Origin: Natrarchaeobius halalkaliphilus
Lineage (GTDB): Archaea; Halobacteriota; Halobacteria; Halobacteriales; Natrialbaceae
Length of the DNA: 64,000 nucleotides
Direction of reading: 5' to 3'
NCBI RefSeq assembly: GCF_003841485.1
Contig: NZ_REFY01000002.1
Location: forward strand, 1 to 64,000
Shown: piece by piece, positions 43,230 to 52,852 of the stretch
How the letters are laid out: each line of letters begins with the position of its first letter
Position numbering within the stretch: the first letter of the stretch is position 1
Notes under the pieces: model-generated
Database searches by the model: none
The model's input: the letters and a program-made list of their open reading frames with translations, nothing else
What the model was told of the DNA's origin: nothing
Position numbers and translations under genes: made by a program

Positions 43230-45433
43230 ACCGGTCGACGCTCGAGCAACGACTCGAGCTGTTCGTGACACGACGTCCCGGACGCCACGACCGTTCGGCC
43301 GACGGTCTCTTCGGTGGTAAACTGGTCTCGGAGGCGCTCTCCGACCGCCATGCTCAACTCGTAGTAGTCGCGCTTGTAGCCGAAGCTACCGGCCATTCCA
43401 CAGCACTCGACGTTCGAGGTCGTCACGGCGTAGCCGACTCGTTCGAGGACCGCGACAGTGTGTGAGTCGAGGCCGAGAGTGCGCTGTTGACAGTGGCCGT
43501 GGTAGGCCAGGTCTTCGTCCCCCGTTCGAAGGGCGTCCGCGTTCGCACCGTTCTCGAGCAATCCGTAGACGTATTCGAGTATCTCGTAGCTTCGTTCCGA
43601 AATCCGCTCGTACTCCGCCGGCGAGAGTAGCTTCTCGTACTCGCTACGGAACATCGCGAGGGCGCTCGGTTCGATGACGACGACGTCGTACTCGAACTCC
43701 GGATACCGCCGAAGCGCCCGGTCGACCGCCTCGGCCTTCCGTTCGGCCGTCGCGATCATCCCCTGCGAGAGGGGTGCCCGACCAGAGCCCGGCGCGTCCG
43801 GAACCGCGACCGGAACGCCGAGGGATTCGAGGACGCGGACGGCTGCTACACCGCGTTCGACCTGAACGTGGTTCGTGTAGACGTCTGGATAGAGCAGGGC
43901 CCGCCGATCGTACTCGAGGGTGTCCGAGCGGGCGCGGTTCGCTCGGGCCGTCGAGGCAGCCTCGCCACCTCGCGTTTCGAACCAGTCGACGAGCGTCTCG
44001 CGCTCGAAGACGGGAAAATCACGCCGTCCGTCCACCCCCAGAAGGCGCTCCACGATCGCGTTCGCACCGGGTAGCCTCACCGCCCAGTTCGAGACGGGTG
44101 CGGTTTTACTTCCCAGCCTCGCGAGCGTCTCGAAGTTCCCGAAGAATCGCTTCTGGAGGGGGTAGCTCGAGGCTTCCTCGTCGGGAACGAGTCCGTCGAC
44201 CAGGTGATCGAACCGGCCCCGGCTCTCGCCGTCGTTGATCCGGTTTCTGACAACAGTGTTGATCCAGGGGATATCGATCTTGACCGGACACTGGTTCATA
44301 CAGCGCGAGCAGCCGGTACAGAGATCGTTGAACTCCGCGGCGCTTTCCTCGCCGTGAACACCGGCTTCCCAGCCGGTGGCGATCCCGCCGGAGTAGGTCT
44401 CGCCGCCGAAGGCGTGTCCACCCACCTGCTGAAAGTTCGCACACGAGTTGAGACAGGCCGAACACCGGATACAGCGAAGCGTCTCTCGTAACTGCTCGTC
44501 GTCGCGCATCGCCATCCGTCCGTTGTCGAGCAATACGAGGTGGAACTCCCGATCGATATCACCGTCCTCGATCGGTCCTTCGAGATCTCCGGGAATCGCC
44601 GGCGTATCGACCGGCGGGGTCAACAGCGAGACGTAGGACGTGATCGACTGACCGGTCCCGGATCGGCCGATGAGTTCGACGAACGGCTGAAGGTCTCGAA
44701 ACGACGGAACGATCTTCTCGACGCCGGCGATGGCGACGTGCGTCTCCGGAACCGCGACGCATTTTCGGGCGTTCCCCTCGCTCGTCACCAGCGCCATCGT
44801 TCCCGTATCCGCCGTGATGAAGTTCGCACCCGTGATCCCGACGTCGGCCTCCTCGATGGCGTCGCTCAGGACGTCCCGAGCGAACGCGGTCAACTCGTCG
44901 GCCGTCTCGAGGGGCTGGTCGAGATCGTAGTGCTCGTTGAACAGGGTCGCGATCTCCTCGCGGGACTTGTGGATCGCGGGCGCGACGATGTGCGACGGTG
45001 TCTCGTCTGCCACCTGCAGGACGAACTCTCCGAGGTCAGTCTCCCAGACCGCCACACCCGTCGCCTCGAGGCGGTCGTTGAGGTCGATCTCCTCCGTCGT
45101 CATCGACTTCGACTTGACGACCGTTTCGGCGTCGCAATCGGTGACGACCCGCTCGACGTAGTCGTTCGCGTCGGCTGCGTTCTCGGCGTGGTAGACGGTT
45201 CCACCGTTGTCCTCGATCGTCTCGGTTACGTCATCGACGAGCTCCGGTAAGCGTGCGATCGCGTCGTCCTTGATCGCCATCGCCCGGTCTTTGAGCGCCT
45301 CGTACTCGTCTAACTCCTCGACCGTCGCGTAGCGTCCCTCGTTGAACGAGCGTGTCCCTCGCTCGACGTGTGGTCCCTCGGTCTCGAGGAGCCGCCTGAT
45401 CGCCGCCGCCTTCTCGTCACGATTCGACGCCAT
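43196..45433 (-). CDS. LutB/LutA-type iron-sulfur lactate utilisation protein (LUD + 4Fe-4S + CCG)
   Basis: 745 aa, a fusion. N-terminal LUD domain (ETVVKSKSMTTEEIDL, VGITGANFITADTGTMALVT), then two [4Fe-4S] motifs (CIRCSACLNSC, CTGCSRCMNQCP), then a LutA-like part with paired cysteine (CCG) motifs (YHGHCQQRTLG, VECCGMAGSFGYK, SGTSCHEQLE). Bacterial LutABC oxidises L-lactate to pyruvate; here A and B are joined. ATG at 45433 overlaps the lutC-like stop by 1 nt. Confidence 0.87.
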   Translation of the reverse strand: MASNRDEKAAAIRRLLETEGPHVERGTRSFNEGRYATVEELDEYEALKDRAMAIKDDAIARLPELVDDVTETIEDNGGTVYHAENAADANDYVERVVTDCDAETVVKSKSMTTEEIDLNDRLEATGVAVWETDLGEFVLQVADETPSHIVAPAIHKSREEIATLFNEHYDLDQPLETADELTAFARDVLSDAIEEADVGITGANFITADTGTMALVTSEGNARKCVAVPETHVAIAGVEKIVPSFRDLQPFVELIGRSGTGQSITSYVSLLTPPVDTPAIPGDLEGPIEDGDIDREFHLVLLDNGRMAMRDDEQLRETLRCIRCSACLNSCANFQQVGGHAFGGETYSGGIATGWEAGVHGEESAAEFNDLCTGCSRCMNQCPVKIDIPWINTVVRNRINDGESRGRFDHLVDGLVPDEEASSYPLQKRFFGNFETLARLGSKTAPVSNWAVRLPGANAIVERLLGVDGRRDFPVFERETLVDWFETRGGEAASTARANRARSDTLEYDRRALLYPDVYTNHVQVERGVAAVRVLESLGVPVAVPDAPGSGRAPLSQGMIATAERKAEAVDRALRRYPEFEYDVVVIEPSALAMFRSEYEKLLSPAEYERISERSYEILEYVYGLLENGANADALRTGDEDLAYHGHCQQRTLGLDSHTVAVLERVGYAVTTSNVECCGMAGSFGYKRDYYELSMAVGERLRDQFTTEETVGRTVVASGTSCHEQLESLLERRPVHPVQLLDPSC

Positions 45434-45993
45434 CAGTGTCGTCCCTCCGGGTCGTCCGTTGCGTCCTCTTCGATCCCCCCATCGTCGGTGGCAACGATCA
45501 CGACGTGGACCTCCGTCGGTCCGTGGACGCCGTGGACGAGTGCGCCCATGTCCGCGGTCGCGCTCGGACCCGTCGCCACGATCACGTCCGCCCCATCGCT
45601 TTCGACGATCGGTGCGAGTTCGTCGAACGCCGTCACCATGTCGTCGACGACGTCGCATTCGCGGACGAGGACGACGTGGCGCTCGGGAAACAGCGCGGCG
45701 AGTTCGTCGACGTCGCCGGTCGCCCGAAGAACGACCGAGCCGTAGGACGCGATACCGAGCGTCGCACCGGTGACGCCGGTCTCGGCCTCGAGGAGTTGGA
45801 TCCGAGTCGGGCGGGTGTCGATCGAAGGGGAAACCCGTTCGAGCGAGACGTCGTCGAACGGAAGCGGAGCACCGACTGCCGGAAGAGTGATGACCTTCGA
45901 GAGTATCTCGTCAATTGTTTCCGGCGTCGCCACGGTTACCGACGCATTCGTTTCCCGAATCGCGTTCTCGAACACTTCGAGACGAGTTGCCAT
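45433..45993 (-). CDS. lutC: LutC-like LUD-domain protein
   Basis: 186 aa. LUD domain with GVTGATLGIASYGSVVLRAT and the end-strand GPSATADMGALVHGVHGPTEVHVVI, typical of LutC. First gene of the minus-strand lactate unit, translationally coupled to the LutA/B fusion. Faces the D-lactate dehydrogenase gene across an AT-rich spacer. Confidence 0.88.
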   Translation of the reverse strand: MATRLEVFENAIRETNASVTVATPETIDEILSKVITLPAVGAPLPFDDVSLERVSPSIDTRPTRIQLLEAETGVTGATLGIASYGSVVLRATGDVDELAALFPERHVVLVRECDVVDDMVTAFDELAPIVESDGADVIVATGPSATADMGALVHGVHGPTEVHVVIVATDDGGIEEDATDDPEGRH

Positions 45994-46666
45994 CGTTCGT
46001 CGTATCGGAGCGCAGAAGCATTGTTCTTTCGTCACGTGACGGCAGCACGGCGGCCAGTTTACCGGTTCGGAGCGTCACGATCGTACCGGATCAACTCGCG
46101 GTCCCGGACGAAGTGATCGCTCACGGATCGCGCCGGTGTTCTATCGGGTGTTTTGACGCGACGGCTCGTTCGTCCTCGAGCGTCGACGTCGATGCTGTCG
46201 ACGTTGAAACCGTACCCGTCCCCACCGCTTCAGATTCTGTCGTCGGGTACCACCAGAAACGGTATGAGCCATCTCACCGGACCGGACTCCACCGACCTAA
46301 TGCAGCGACTGGTCGGTCTGGACAGCAATCGGATCATATAATATCTCAGTCAAGATCCAAATATAGTCTGTATTCAATGCATTCAGAAAAATAACCTCGA
46401 GTAAGAAACATCCAAAATAGTCTATAAAAGGACTTACTATAGATATTTATCCACTATTTAGATAAATAGTAATAGATTGCAAGATTATTATCGAGTACTA
46501 TTCCATCCGCTATACGGCCGATAATACTATCAATAATACAATATATGTGAGTATATGTTTATATCAGTAAAATATAGAAAACGATTAGAACTCGAAACGG
46601 GACACGGTGTGCAAACGCTGAGACCAAAGACCGACGCTTTATCCCCTGGAACAGCAATAGAGTGAT
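45994..46666. other. Divergent promoter region between lutC and dld, AT-rich
   Basis: 673 nt between divergent starts. 46330-46590 is very AT-rich with several TATA-like stretches. No credible gene. It is the likely site of joint control of both lactate units. Confidence 0.5.
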
Positions 46667-49600
46667 ATGTCCCTCGAGCCGAGCGCCGATCCCGCGGCCG
46701 ATCGGCGCGCGAACTACGAGTACCGGAGCGACGACGTGGATCGACCCGCACTCGAAGCGGATCTAGAGCGAGTCGTCGACTGCGAGGTCCGGGCCGATTC
46801 GTACTCTCGAGAGCTGTACGCGACGGACGCGAGCGCCTACGAGATGACGCCCGTCGCGGTCGCGTTCCCCGAATCAACCGACGACGTCGCGGGTATCCTC
46901 GAGTACTGTGCCGACCGGGAGATCCCGGTCCTCCCCAGAGGTGGTGGGACCAGTTTGGCCGGACAGGCGGTCAACCGGGCGGTCGTGCTGGATTTCACGC
47001 GTCACATGACGGAGGTTCTCGACGTCGACGTCGACGGTCGGATCGCGACCGTCCAGCCCGGCGTGATTCTCGGAACGCTCGACGAAACGCTCGCTCCCGA
47101 CGGTCTCAAATTCGCTCCCGATCCCGCCTGGGGAGACAAGAGTTCCATCGGCGGCGCGATCGGCAACAACTCGACCGGTGCACACTCACTCGAGTACGGC
47201 AAAACCGACGCCTACATCCAGGCATGCGAGGCCGTCCTGGCTGACGGCACCGTCACCGAGTTCGGTGAGGTCTCGCTCGCGGAAATCGAAGAACGGGGGG
47301 ATCCCGACGGAGATCTCGAGCAGCGAATCTATGCGGAAGTCGGCCGCATTCTCGACGCCGACGCCGATCGGATCGAGGACACCTATCCCGATCTCAAACG
47401 AAACGTCTCCGGATACAACCTCGACCGACTGGTCGCGGAGGCCCGCGGGAACACCTTGCCGGGCGGGGAGGAGACCGGCGAGTCGGGGACCGTCAACCTC
47501 GCGCGGTTGCTCGCCGGCAGCGAGGGTACGCTCGCGATCGTCACCGAAGCGACGATCGCACTCGAGACCGTTCCGGAGACGAAAGCCGTCTCGTTGCTCT
47601 GTTACTCCGATCTCCACGACGCGATGGCTGACGTCGGACCGATCCTCGAACACGATCCCGCGGCGCTCGAAGTCCTCGACGACGTGTTACTCGACCTCGC
47701 CCGCGACACCGCCGAGTTCGGCCCGGTCACGGAGATCCTCCCCGCGGAAACGAACGCGGTGTTACTGGTGGAGTTTTACGCCGACAGCGACGGGCATGGC
47801 CGCGAACAGGTCGCCGGGCTGGTCACCGATCGCTGTCCCGACGCAGCGTCTACAGGCCAGCCGCCACGGAACCCCCCGCGAACCGATGCGGAGACGCTCG
47901 CACTCGAGGCGATCGAGGCGTACGACGACGCAGAGCGTGCGAAACTGTGGAAGCTCCGCAAATCCGGCCTGCCGATTCTCCTCTCGCGTACGACCGACGC
48001 AAAGCACGTTTCGTTCATCGAGGACACCGCCGTTCCGCCGGCTCGCCTCCCCGAGTTCGTCGAGCGCTTCGAGGCAATTCTCGAAGTGCACGACACGTAC
48101 GCCAGCTTCTACGCCCACGCCGGTCCCGGCGTCCTTCACGTTCGACCGCTCGTCAATACGAAGTCGGAGCTGGGGATGGAACAGCTCTATGGCATCGCGG
48201 ACGACGTAACGGACCTCGTCGTCGAACTCGGTGGTTCCGTCTCGGGTGAACACGGTGATGGGCGGGCTCGGACTCAATGGAACCACAAACGCTACGGCGA
48301 CGAACTCTGGGAGACCTTTCGGGATCTCAAAACGGCGTTCGATCCGGAGTGGATTCTCAATCCCGGACAGGTCGTTTTTCGCGAGGACGATCCGACCGAC
48401 TTGCGCGAGCACTTGCGCTTTGACCCCGAATACGCCTTCGACGCCGGCTTCGAGCCGAACCTGGAGTGGGAGATCGATAACGGCTTTCAGGGGATGGTAG
48501 AACTCTGTCACGGCTGTGGTGGCTGTCGCGGTGAACAGTCCACGACTGGGGGCGTGATGTGTCCGACCTATCGGGCCAGCAACGAAGAGATCACGGCCAC
48601 TCGTGGCCGCGCGAACGCGCTCAGGCAGGCGATGGCCGGCGATCTCGAGCCCGGAGAGGCGTTCACTGACGAGTTCGTCGAAGAAGTGATGGGGCTCTGT
48701 ATCGGCTGTAAAGGCTGTGCGATCGACTGTCCGAGCGAGGTCGACATGGCGAAGCTCAAAGCCGAGGTGACCCACGAGTATCACGAACGAAACGGAGCCA
48801 CGCTCCGCGATCGCCTCTTTGCTAACGTCGCAGTTCTCTCGCGGTGGGGTTCGAAGCTCGCCCCCTTCTCGAACGTCGCACCCAAGGTTCCGGGTGCCCG
48901 GAAACTGCTCGATGCGACCGTCGGGATCGAACCGAACCGTTCGCTTCCAACGTTTCGGGCCACGACGTTCCGCGACAGGTTCGAAGAACGCGGCGGTTCC
49001 CGCGTTCGCGTAACCGACGCCGACCGCAAGGCGGTCGTCTACCCCGATCCGTACACGAACTACAGCAATCCCGGGGCCGGAATGGCCACCGTTCGCGTCC
49101 TCGAGGCCGCGGGCGTTCACGTTACCGTTCCCGACGAACTCGATGATACCGGCCGACCGGCGTTCTCGAAAGGATTTCTCGAGGACGCGCGGACGACGGC
49201 AATCGAGAACGTCGAAACCCTCGCACCGCTCGTTGCCGAGGGGTGGGACGTCGTCGTCATCGAGCCCTCCGATGCGGTCATGCTCCAGTCCGATTACCGT
49301 GACCTCCTCGACGACGACGCCACCGAACTGGTCGCGGAGACGAGTTACGGGGTGTGTGAGTACATCGACACGTTCGGGCTCGACGCCGAACTGACCGTCG
49401 ACGAGACGACCGACGGATCGCTGACGTACCACGGCCACTGTCACCAGAAGGCAACCAGAACGGACCACCACGCCGTCGCTGTGCTTCGACGGATCGGGTA
49501 CGACGTCGATCCGCTCGATTCGGGCTGCTGTGGGATGGCCGGAAGTTTCGGCTACGAGAGCGAGCACGCCTCGATGAGCGATGCGATCGCGTCGATCCTC

Positions 49601-49738
49601 TACGAGCAAATCGACGACAGCACCGGCGAGGTGGTCGTCGCACCCGGTGCCTCCTGTCGAACCCAGCTCGAGGGCCATCGCGGAAGCGACGGCACGCCAC
49701 CGACGCCGATCGAACTCGTCGACGACGTACTCGAGTGA
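46667..49738 (+). CDS. dld: D-lactate dehydrogenase-type FAD / Fe-S / CCG fusion
   Basis: 1023 aa. N-terminal FAD-binding PCMH domain (VLPRGGGTSLAGQAVN, GDKSSIGGAIGNNSTGAHS), the FAD-oxidase C domain (VSGEHGDGRARTQW), then two [4Fe-4S] motifs (CHGCGGCRGEQ, CIGCKGCAIDCP) and a GlpC/LutA-like CCG part (YHGHCHQKATR, DSGCCGMAGSFGYE, PGASCRTQL). It probably oxidises D-lactate or a similar 2-hydroxyacid and delivers electrons to quinone. The CCG part resembles the last third of the LUD fusion across the promoter. Confidence 0.9.
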   Translation: MSLEPSADPAADRRANYEYRSDDVDRPALEADLERVVDCEVRADSYSRELYATDASAYEMTPVAVAFPESTDDVAGILEYCADREIPVLPRGGGTSLAGQAVNRAVVLDFTRHMTEVLDVDVDGRIATVQPGVILGTLDETLAPDGLKFAPDPAWGDKSSIGGAIGNNSTGAHSLEYGKTDAYIQACEAVLADGTVTEFGEVSLAEIEERGDPDGDLEQRIYAEVGRILDADADRIEDTYPDLKRNVSGYNLDRLVAEARGNTLPGGEETGESGTVNLARLLAGSEGTLAIVTEATIALETVPETKAVSLLCYSDLHDAMADVGPILEHDPAALEVLDDVLLDLARDTAEFGPVTEILPAETNAVLLVEFYADSDGHGREQVAGLVTDRCPDAASTGQPPRNPPRTDAETLALEAIEAYDDAERAKLWKLRKSGLPILLSRTTDAKHVSFIEDTAVPPARLPEFVERFEAILEVHDTYASFYAHAGPGVLHVRPLVNTKSELGMEQLYGIADDVTDLVVELGGSVSGEHGDGRARTQWNHKRYGDELWETFRDLKTAFDPEWILNPGQVVFREDDPTDLREHLRFDPEYAFDAGFEPNLEWEIDNGFQGMVELCHGCGGCRGEQSTTGGVMCPTYRASNEEITATRGRANALRQAMAGDLEPGEAFTDEFVEEVMGLCIGCKGCAIDCPSEVDMAKLKAEVTHEYHERNGATLRDRLFANVAVLSRWGSKLAPFSNVAPKVPGARKLLDATVGIEPNRSLPTFRATTFRDRFEERGGSRVRVTDADRKAVVYPDPYTNYSNPGAGMATVRVLEAAGVHVTVPDELDDTGRPAFSKGFLEDARTTAIENVETLAPLVAEGWDVVVIEPSDAVMLQSDYRDLLDDDATELVAETSYGVCEYIDTFGLDAELTVDETTDGSLTYHGHCHQKATRTDHHAVAVLRRIGYDVDPLDSGCCGMAGSFGYESEHASMSDAIASILYEQIDDSTGEVVVAPGASCRTQLEGHRGSDGTPPTPIELVDDVLE

Positions 49739-49768
49739 GCGGACGCGGTCTTCACCCGCTTACTGGAG

Positions 49769-49793
49769 GTATGCGGGAGTTGGGATGTGGACC
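49769..49793 (-). repeat. Degenerate copy of the tRNA-Leu 3' end
   Basis: 25 nt matching 49885-49909 at 21 positions, including three bases beyond the tRNA 3' end. It could be an old attachment-site duplication. Nothing else of a tRNA is present. Confidence 0.5.
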
Positions 49794-49887
49794 ATGCCCG
49801 AGAGCCAGCTCGCATCGCTCGCAGAATCTCGATCTGATTCAACGCCCGAATCTCTCATACACGACTCTCACGGTCTTCGAGTCGGTA

Positions 49888-49971
49888 TGCGAGGGTTGGG
49901 ATTTGAACCCAAGGACCCCTACGGGAGCGGGTCTTAAGCCCACCGCCGTTGGCCTGCTTGGCTACCCTCGC
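49888..49971 (-). tRNA. tRNA-Leu (anticodon UAA)
   Basis: 84 nt on the minus strand. The acceptor stem is GCGAGGG / CCCTCGC with discriminator A. The D arm is TAGCCAAGCAGGCC...GGC, the anticodon loop is CTTAAGA with anticodon TAA, the variable arm is long (class II), and the T arm contains GGTTCAAATCC. No intron and no encoded CCA. Confidence 0.93.
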
Positions 49972-50133
49972 ATAGAAGGCAGTCGTCCGTTGTCGGCGGG
50001 GGTGGATGTGCGTTTCGGTGTGGCTCGAGTCGATACGACAGCGATCGGGCGGTTCGATCAGGTCGGCAAGCGATGATCGCTACACAGGCAGATACTATTA
50101 AAACTTTTTGCTCGTATACTCTCGTGATAGTTA

Positions 50134-50335
50134 GTGGATCGCCTCGACGAAACCGCTGTCGAAGAACTGCGAGATGCCTCGACAACGTGGAAGGGGAAAG
50201 CCGACACAGCGGTCGCTCAAGGAAGCGAGATTGAACTATCAAAAACCGCGCCGTACGGCCGCCGATGTTGACGCTGAGGAGCAAGAGCCGGCCCACTACG
50301 AACTCAAAAACGGCTGGGAATGGACACCACAGTAG
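50134..50335 (+). pseudogene. Decayed transposase fragment (IS630-like)
   Basis: The first codons (RLDETAVEELRDA) followed, after a frame change, by LDNVEG and KKP/TQR-like codons resemble the helical N-terminus of haloarchaeal IS630-type transposases. The end (AEEQEPAHYELKNGWEWTPQ then TAG) is in yet another frame, and the catalytic core is missing. Family recognition is from memory and is moderate; decay is clear. Confidence 0.45.
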
Positions 50336-50480
50336 TCTGTCCGATCAAGCCGAGAACTCCGTCCAAGTCGAGCCGCGTGCCGCGTGGTTTCTGTGCGGTC
50401 GGCGGTCAGGTTATCCGGCCAACGCGATTGGACGCGTCTGTTTAACGCGACCATAGAGAATATAAAATGAGCAGATACTT

Positions 50481-50945
50481 CTAAAGTCTACTATGGCTTC
50501 GACAGTCGACGCCGTTGATCTCCGCGTCGCCGTTACACTCGAGGTGGGAGTCGTCCTCGCGAACGCGTGACCGACAATCGTGGCGTCGTCAAGACTGAGC
50601 GTTCCGCTGTCCGTCTCGAGATCACCCTCGACGACAGTCCCGTCGACCATCTGGACGTCGTCGGTCGTCCGAACGCTTCCGTCGACAGCCGTCGGTTCGA
50701 TCGATACCGGCTCGTAGTGTCCGGTAACGTCCCCGCCGATGTCGCTGTCTGTGAGATCCATCTCTTCACCGTCGATATCTCCGTCGATCGTCGCGTCCTC
50801 GAGAAGGACCGGCGCTCTGTCCGTGTCGACGTGGGTACCGACGGTACTATCACGAACGGTAACACCGCTCTCGCCGTCGATCGCTCCAGTAACTATCGTT
50901 TCGTCGATAGTCGCCGTTCCAGAACCGCATGGAAATTACCAAAAA
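50481..50945 (-). pseudogene. Frameshifted beta-helix/bactofilin-like pseudogene
   Basis: An open frame without any start codon contains repeated short units (DATIDGDI, DSDIGGDV, GTVVEGDL, DATIVGHA) as in bactofilin-like or right-handed helix proteins. Near 50570 the frame must shift by one base to continue with EDDSHLECNGDAEINGVDC and then TAG. The 5' end is lost. The product, if the gene were whole, would be a surface or cytoskeletal beta-helix protein. Confidence 0.55.
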
Positions 50946-50987
50946 TTATAAATTAACTTTTTGCGTATTGGTTTCGAGCGAACGAGC

Positions 50988-51296
50988 ATGTCTCAGAAGC
51001 CCACTCCTCACGACGACGTTCCGGCGTTCATCGTAGAACGGTTTGCAGACCATTCGGCCGCGGAACTCCGGAATATCGCCACCTACGCCGAATCACTCGA
51101 GACGTCTATCGACGTTCCCCAGTACGTCGTTCAGGCGTTTGCGATTCAGGACGACGAAACACGAACCGTGGTGGCGATTTACGCCGCAGAACTCGCCGCG
51201 TTTCTCGAAGAGCAAGCCCAACGGAAATCGGAGGACGAGGAGGACGACTCGAGTCCGCCGGGACCCGGTCGGATGGGCGGTGCGTTCTTCGGGTGA
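50988..51296 (+). CDS. Conserved haloarchaeal protein, 102 aa
   Basis: From MSQKPTPHDDVPAF. A compact helical N-terminal part (IVERFADHSAAELRNIATYA, VPQYVVQAFAIQDD) ends in an acidic, Gly/Pro-rich tail (SSPPGPGRMGGAFFG). I recognise no functional family. Divergent from the pseudogene. Confidence 0.65.
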   Translation: MSQKPTPHDDVPAFIVERFADHSAAELRNIATYAESLETSIDVPQYVVQAFAIQDDETRTVVAIYAAELAAFLEEQAQRKSEDEEDDSSPPGPGRMGGAFFG

Positions 51297-51334
51297 AGCG
51301 TAACCGGTCGCGTCGCTGAGGAGGGAAAACGGGC

Positions 51335-52705
51335 TTACGTACGAATCCGTTTTCGGAGGAACGTCACACCGAGGCCGACGATTGCGAGCGCCATCGCGGC
51401 GGCGAATGCGACGACGAACGCGGACACGGGTTCGGTCACGGTTTCGAGTTCATCGAGAACGAACTCGCCGGCGAGAACGGTGGCGACGACGAACAGGGCG
51501 ATACCGCCGACGTTGGCCAGGTGGGAGTTCGTTTCGGGGACGACCTCGCGGTCGTTCAACAGGACGAGAATAACGGCGAGCGCGAACGGCGTTCCGACGA
51601 GACCGAACGCCAGGACGAGGACGAGAAGTTGGAAGAACGCTCCCTCGAGGAAGGCACCGAGCGCGGAGGCGAGCGCGACGGTGACGATCGCCGCCCGGTA
51701 ACGTCCGTCTTCGATGGAGCGATCCCAGCCGAGTTTGTCCGCGATCAGGTACGGCGGAACGATCGTGTTTCCACCGAGCGTCGAGACCGCTGCACCGAGT
51801 AGACCGAGCAGGAACAGCCACACGGCGTACTCGCCGGCAACGGGTCCGAGCGCGGCCGCCGCCTGAATCTCGTCGATCGTCGCCGGATCGATGCCGGCTT
51901 CGGGGAGGACGCTCGCGGCGACGAGGAAGACGGCGAGGCTGAAGACGCCGAAGGCGACGAGCATCGAGCTCACCACGTCGAACGTCGCGATGTCGCCGTC
52001 GTCACGACTCCAGCCGCGGGCGCGCATCGTGTAGCTCTGCATCGTCAACAGCGTGATGTGGACCGCGCCGCCGAGAACTCCCGCCGCGACGACTGCGCCA
52101 CCGACGCCGGCCGGCATCGACGGAACGAGTCCGCTTGCGGCCGCGCCCGGATCGATCGGAACGACGAACGCGGAGACGACGAACGCGACGACGACCAGCG
52201 AAACGAGCACCTTGGCACCGATCTCCGCCAGCCGGTAGCCCCCTCCGGCCAGTCCGAGCGCGAGCACGATCGCCCAGGTGATTCCCCAGAGCCGAGGATC
52301 ACCGAGCGCTGCGAATCCGAGGACCGAGCCGCCGACGATCGTCGCGCTGATCTCCGCGAGCGTCTTCATGATCACGAGCTGGGCCAACCCTGCCGCCAGG
52401 ACGACGTCGACGACGAGTACCCACGCCCAGAACGAGCCGAGGTGCTCTTCGACCACGGTGACGATCCCAGCTTCGGTGAGCAATCCGAGTCGCATCGCGA
52501 GGTACTGCCCGATCGTCCCGAGAACTGCCGACAGCACGACGACCCACAACAGCGTATAGCCGAAGCTCGCCCCCGCAACCAGCAAACTGACCATCGTCGC
52601 CGGACCCGCGGCGATCGCGCCGGCGAGCCACGTCGGTCCGAGTCGTCTCAGAAACGTTCCCACCCGTCCGACCGTCACTCCATCCGTCGTCGTTTCGGTT
52701 GTCAT
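51335..52705 (-). CDS. Divergent NRAMP-family membrane transporter
   Basis: 456 aa, about 11 hydrophobic spans. Overall NRAMP pattern (LGPTWLAGAIAAGPATMVSL in span 1; VLGGAVHITLLTMQSYTM in span 6; NTIVPPYLIADKLG). Classical NRAMPs bind metal with DPGN in span 1 and an A/M-P-H motif in span 6. Here span 1 reads GPAT, so the metal-binding Asp and Asn are gone. Substrate may therefore differ (magnesium-type or non-metal). Start ATG at 52705. Confidence 0.78.
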   Translation of the reverse strand: MTTETTTDGVTVGRVGTFLRRLGPTWLAGAIAAGPATMVSLLVAGASFGYTLLWVVVLSAVLGTIGQYLAMRLGLLTEAGIVTVVEEHLGSFWAWVLVVDVVLAAGLAQLVIMKTLAEISATIVGGSVLGFAALGDPRLWGITWAIVLALGLAGGGYRLAEIGAKVLVSLVVVAFVVSAFVVPIDPGAAASGLVPSMPAGVGGAVVAAGVLGGAVHITLLTMQSYTMRARGWSRDDGDIATFDVVSSMLVAFGVFSLAVFLVAASVLPEAGIDPATIDEIQAAAALGPVAGEYAVWLFLLGLLGAAVSTLGGNTIVPPYLIADKLGWDRSIEDGRYRAAIVTVALASALGAFLEGAFFQLLVLVLAFGLVGTPFALAVILVLLNDREVVPETNSHLANVGGIALFVVATVLAGEFVLDELETVTEPVSAFVVAFAAAMALAIVGLGVTFLRKRIRT

Positions 52706-52852
52706 CGGCTGAGCTTTCAGCCAGACCGGTATAACTCTGTAGTATTTCCCAGTGTTCACAGGGGGTCAGCGACACTCGAGCTATCCGCACCACGGTCGAC
52801 AGTCATCGCCAGAACCGATGCGTTCAACTATCCTGCGGAGGGATTTTTCACC

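Noticed and set aside
46060-46340. Possible coding sequence between lutC and dld
   Set aside because: Open stretches are short, lack starts in a consistent frame and show no protein pattern.
47762-49678. 638-codon minus-strand ORF opposite dld
   Set aside because: Antisense shadow of a long GC-rich gene; no recognisable domain.
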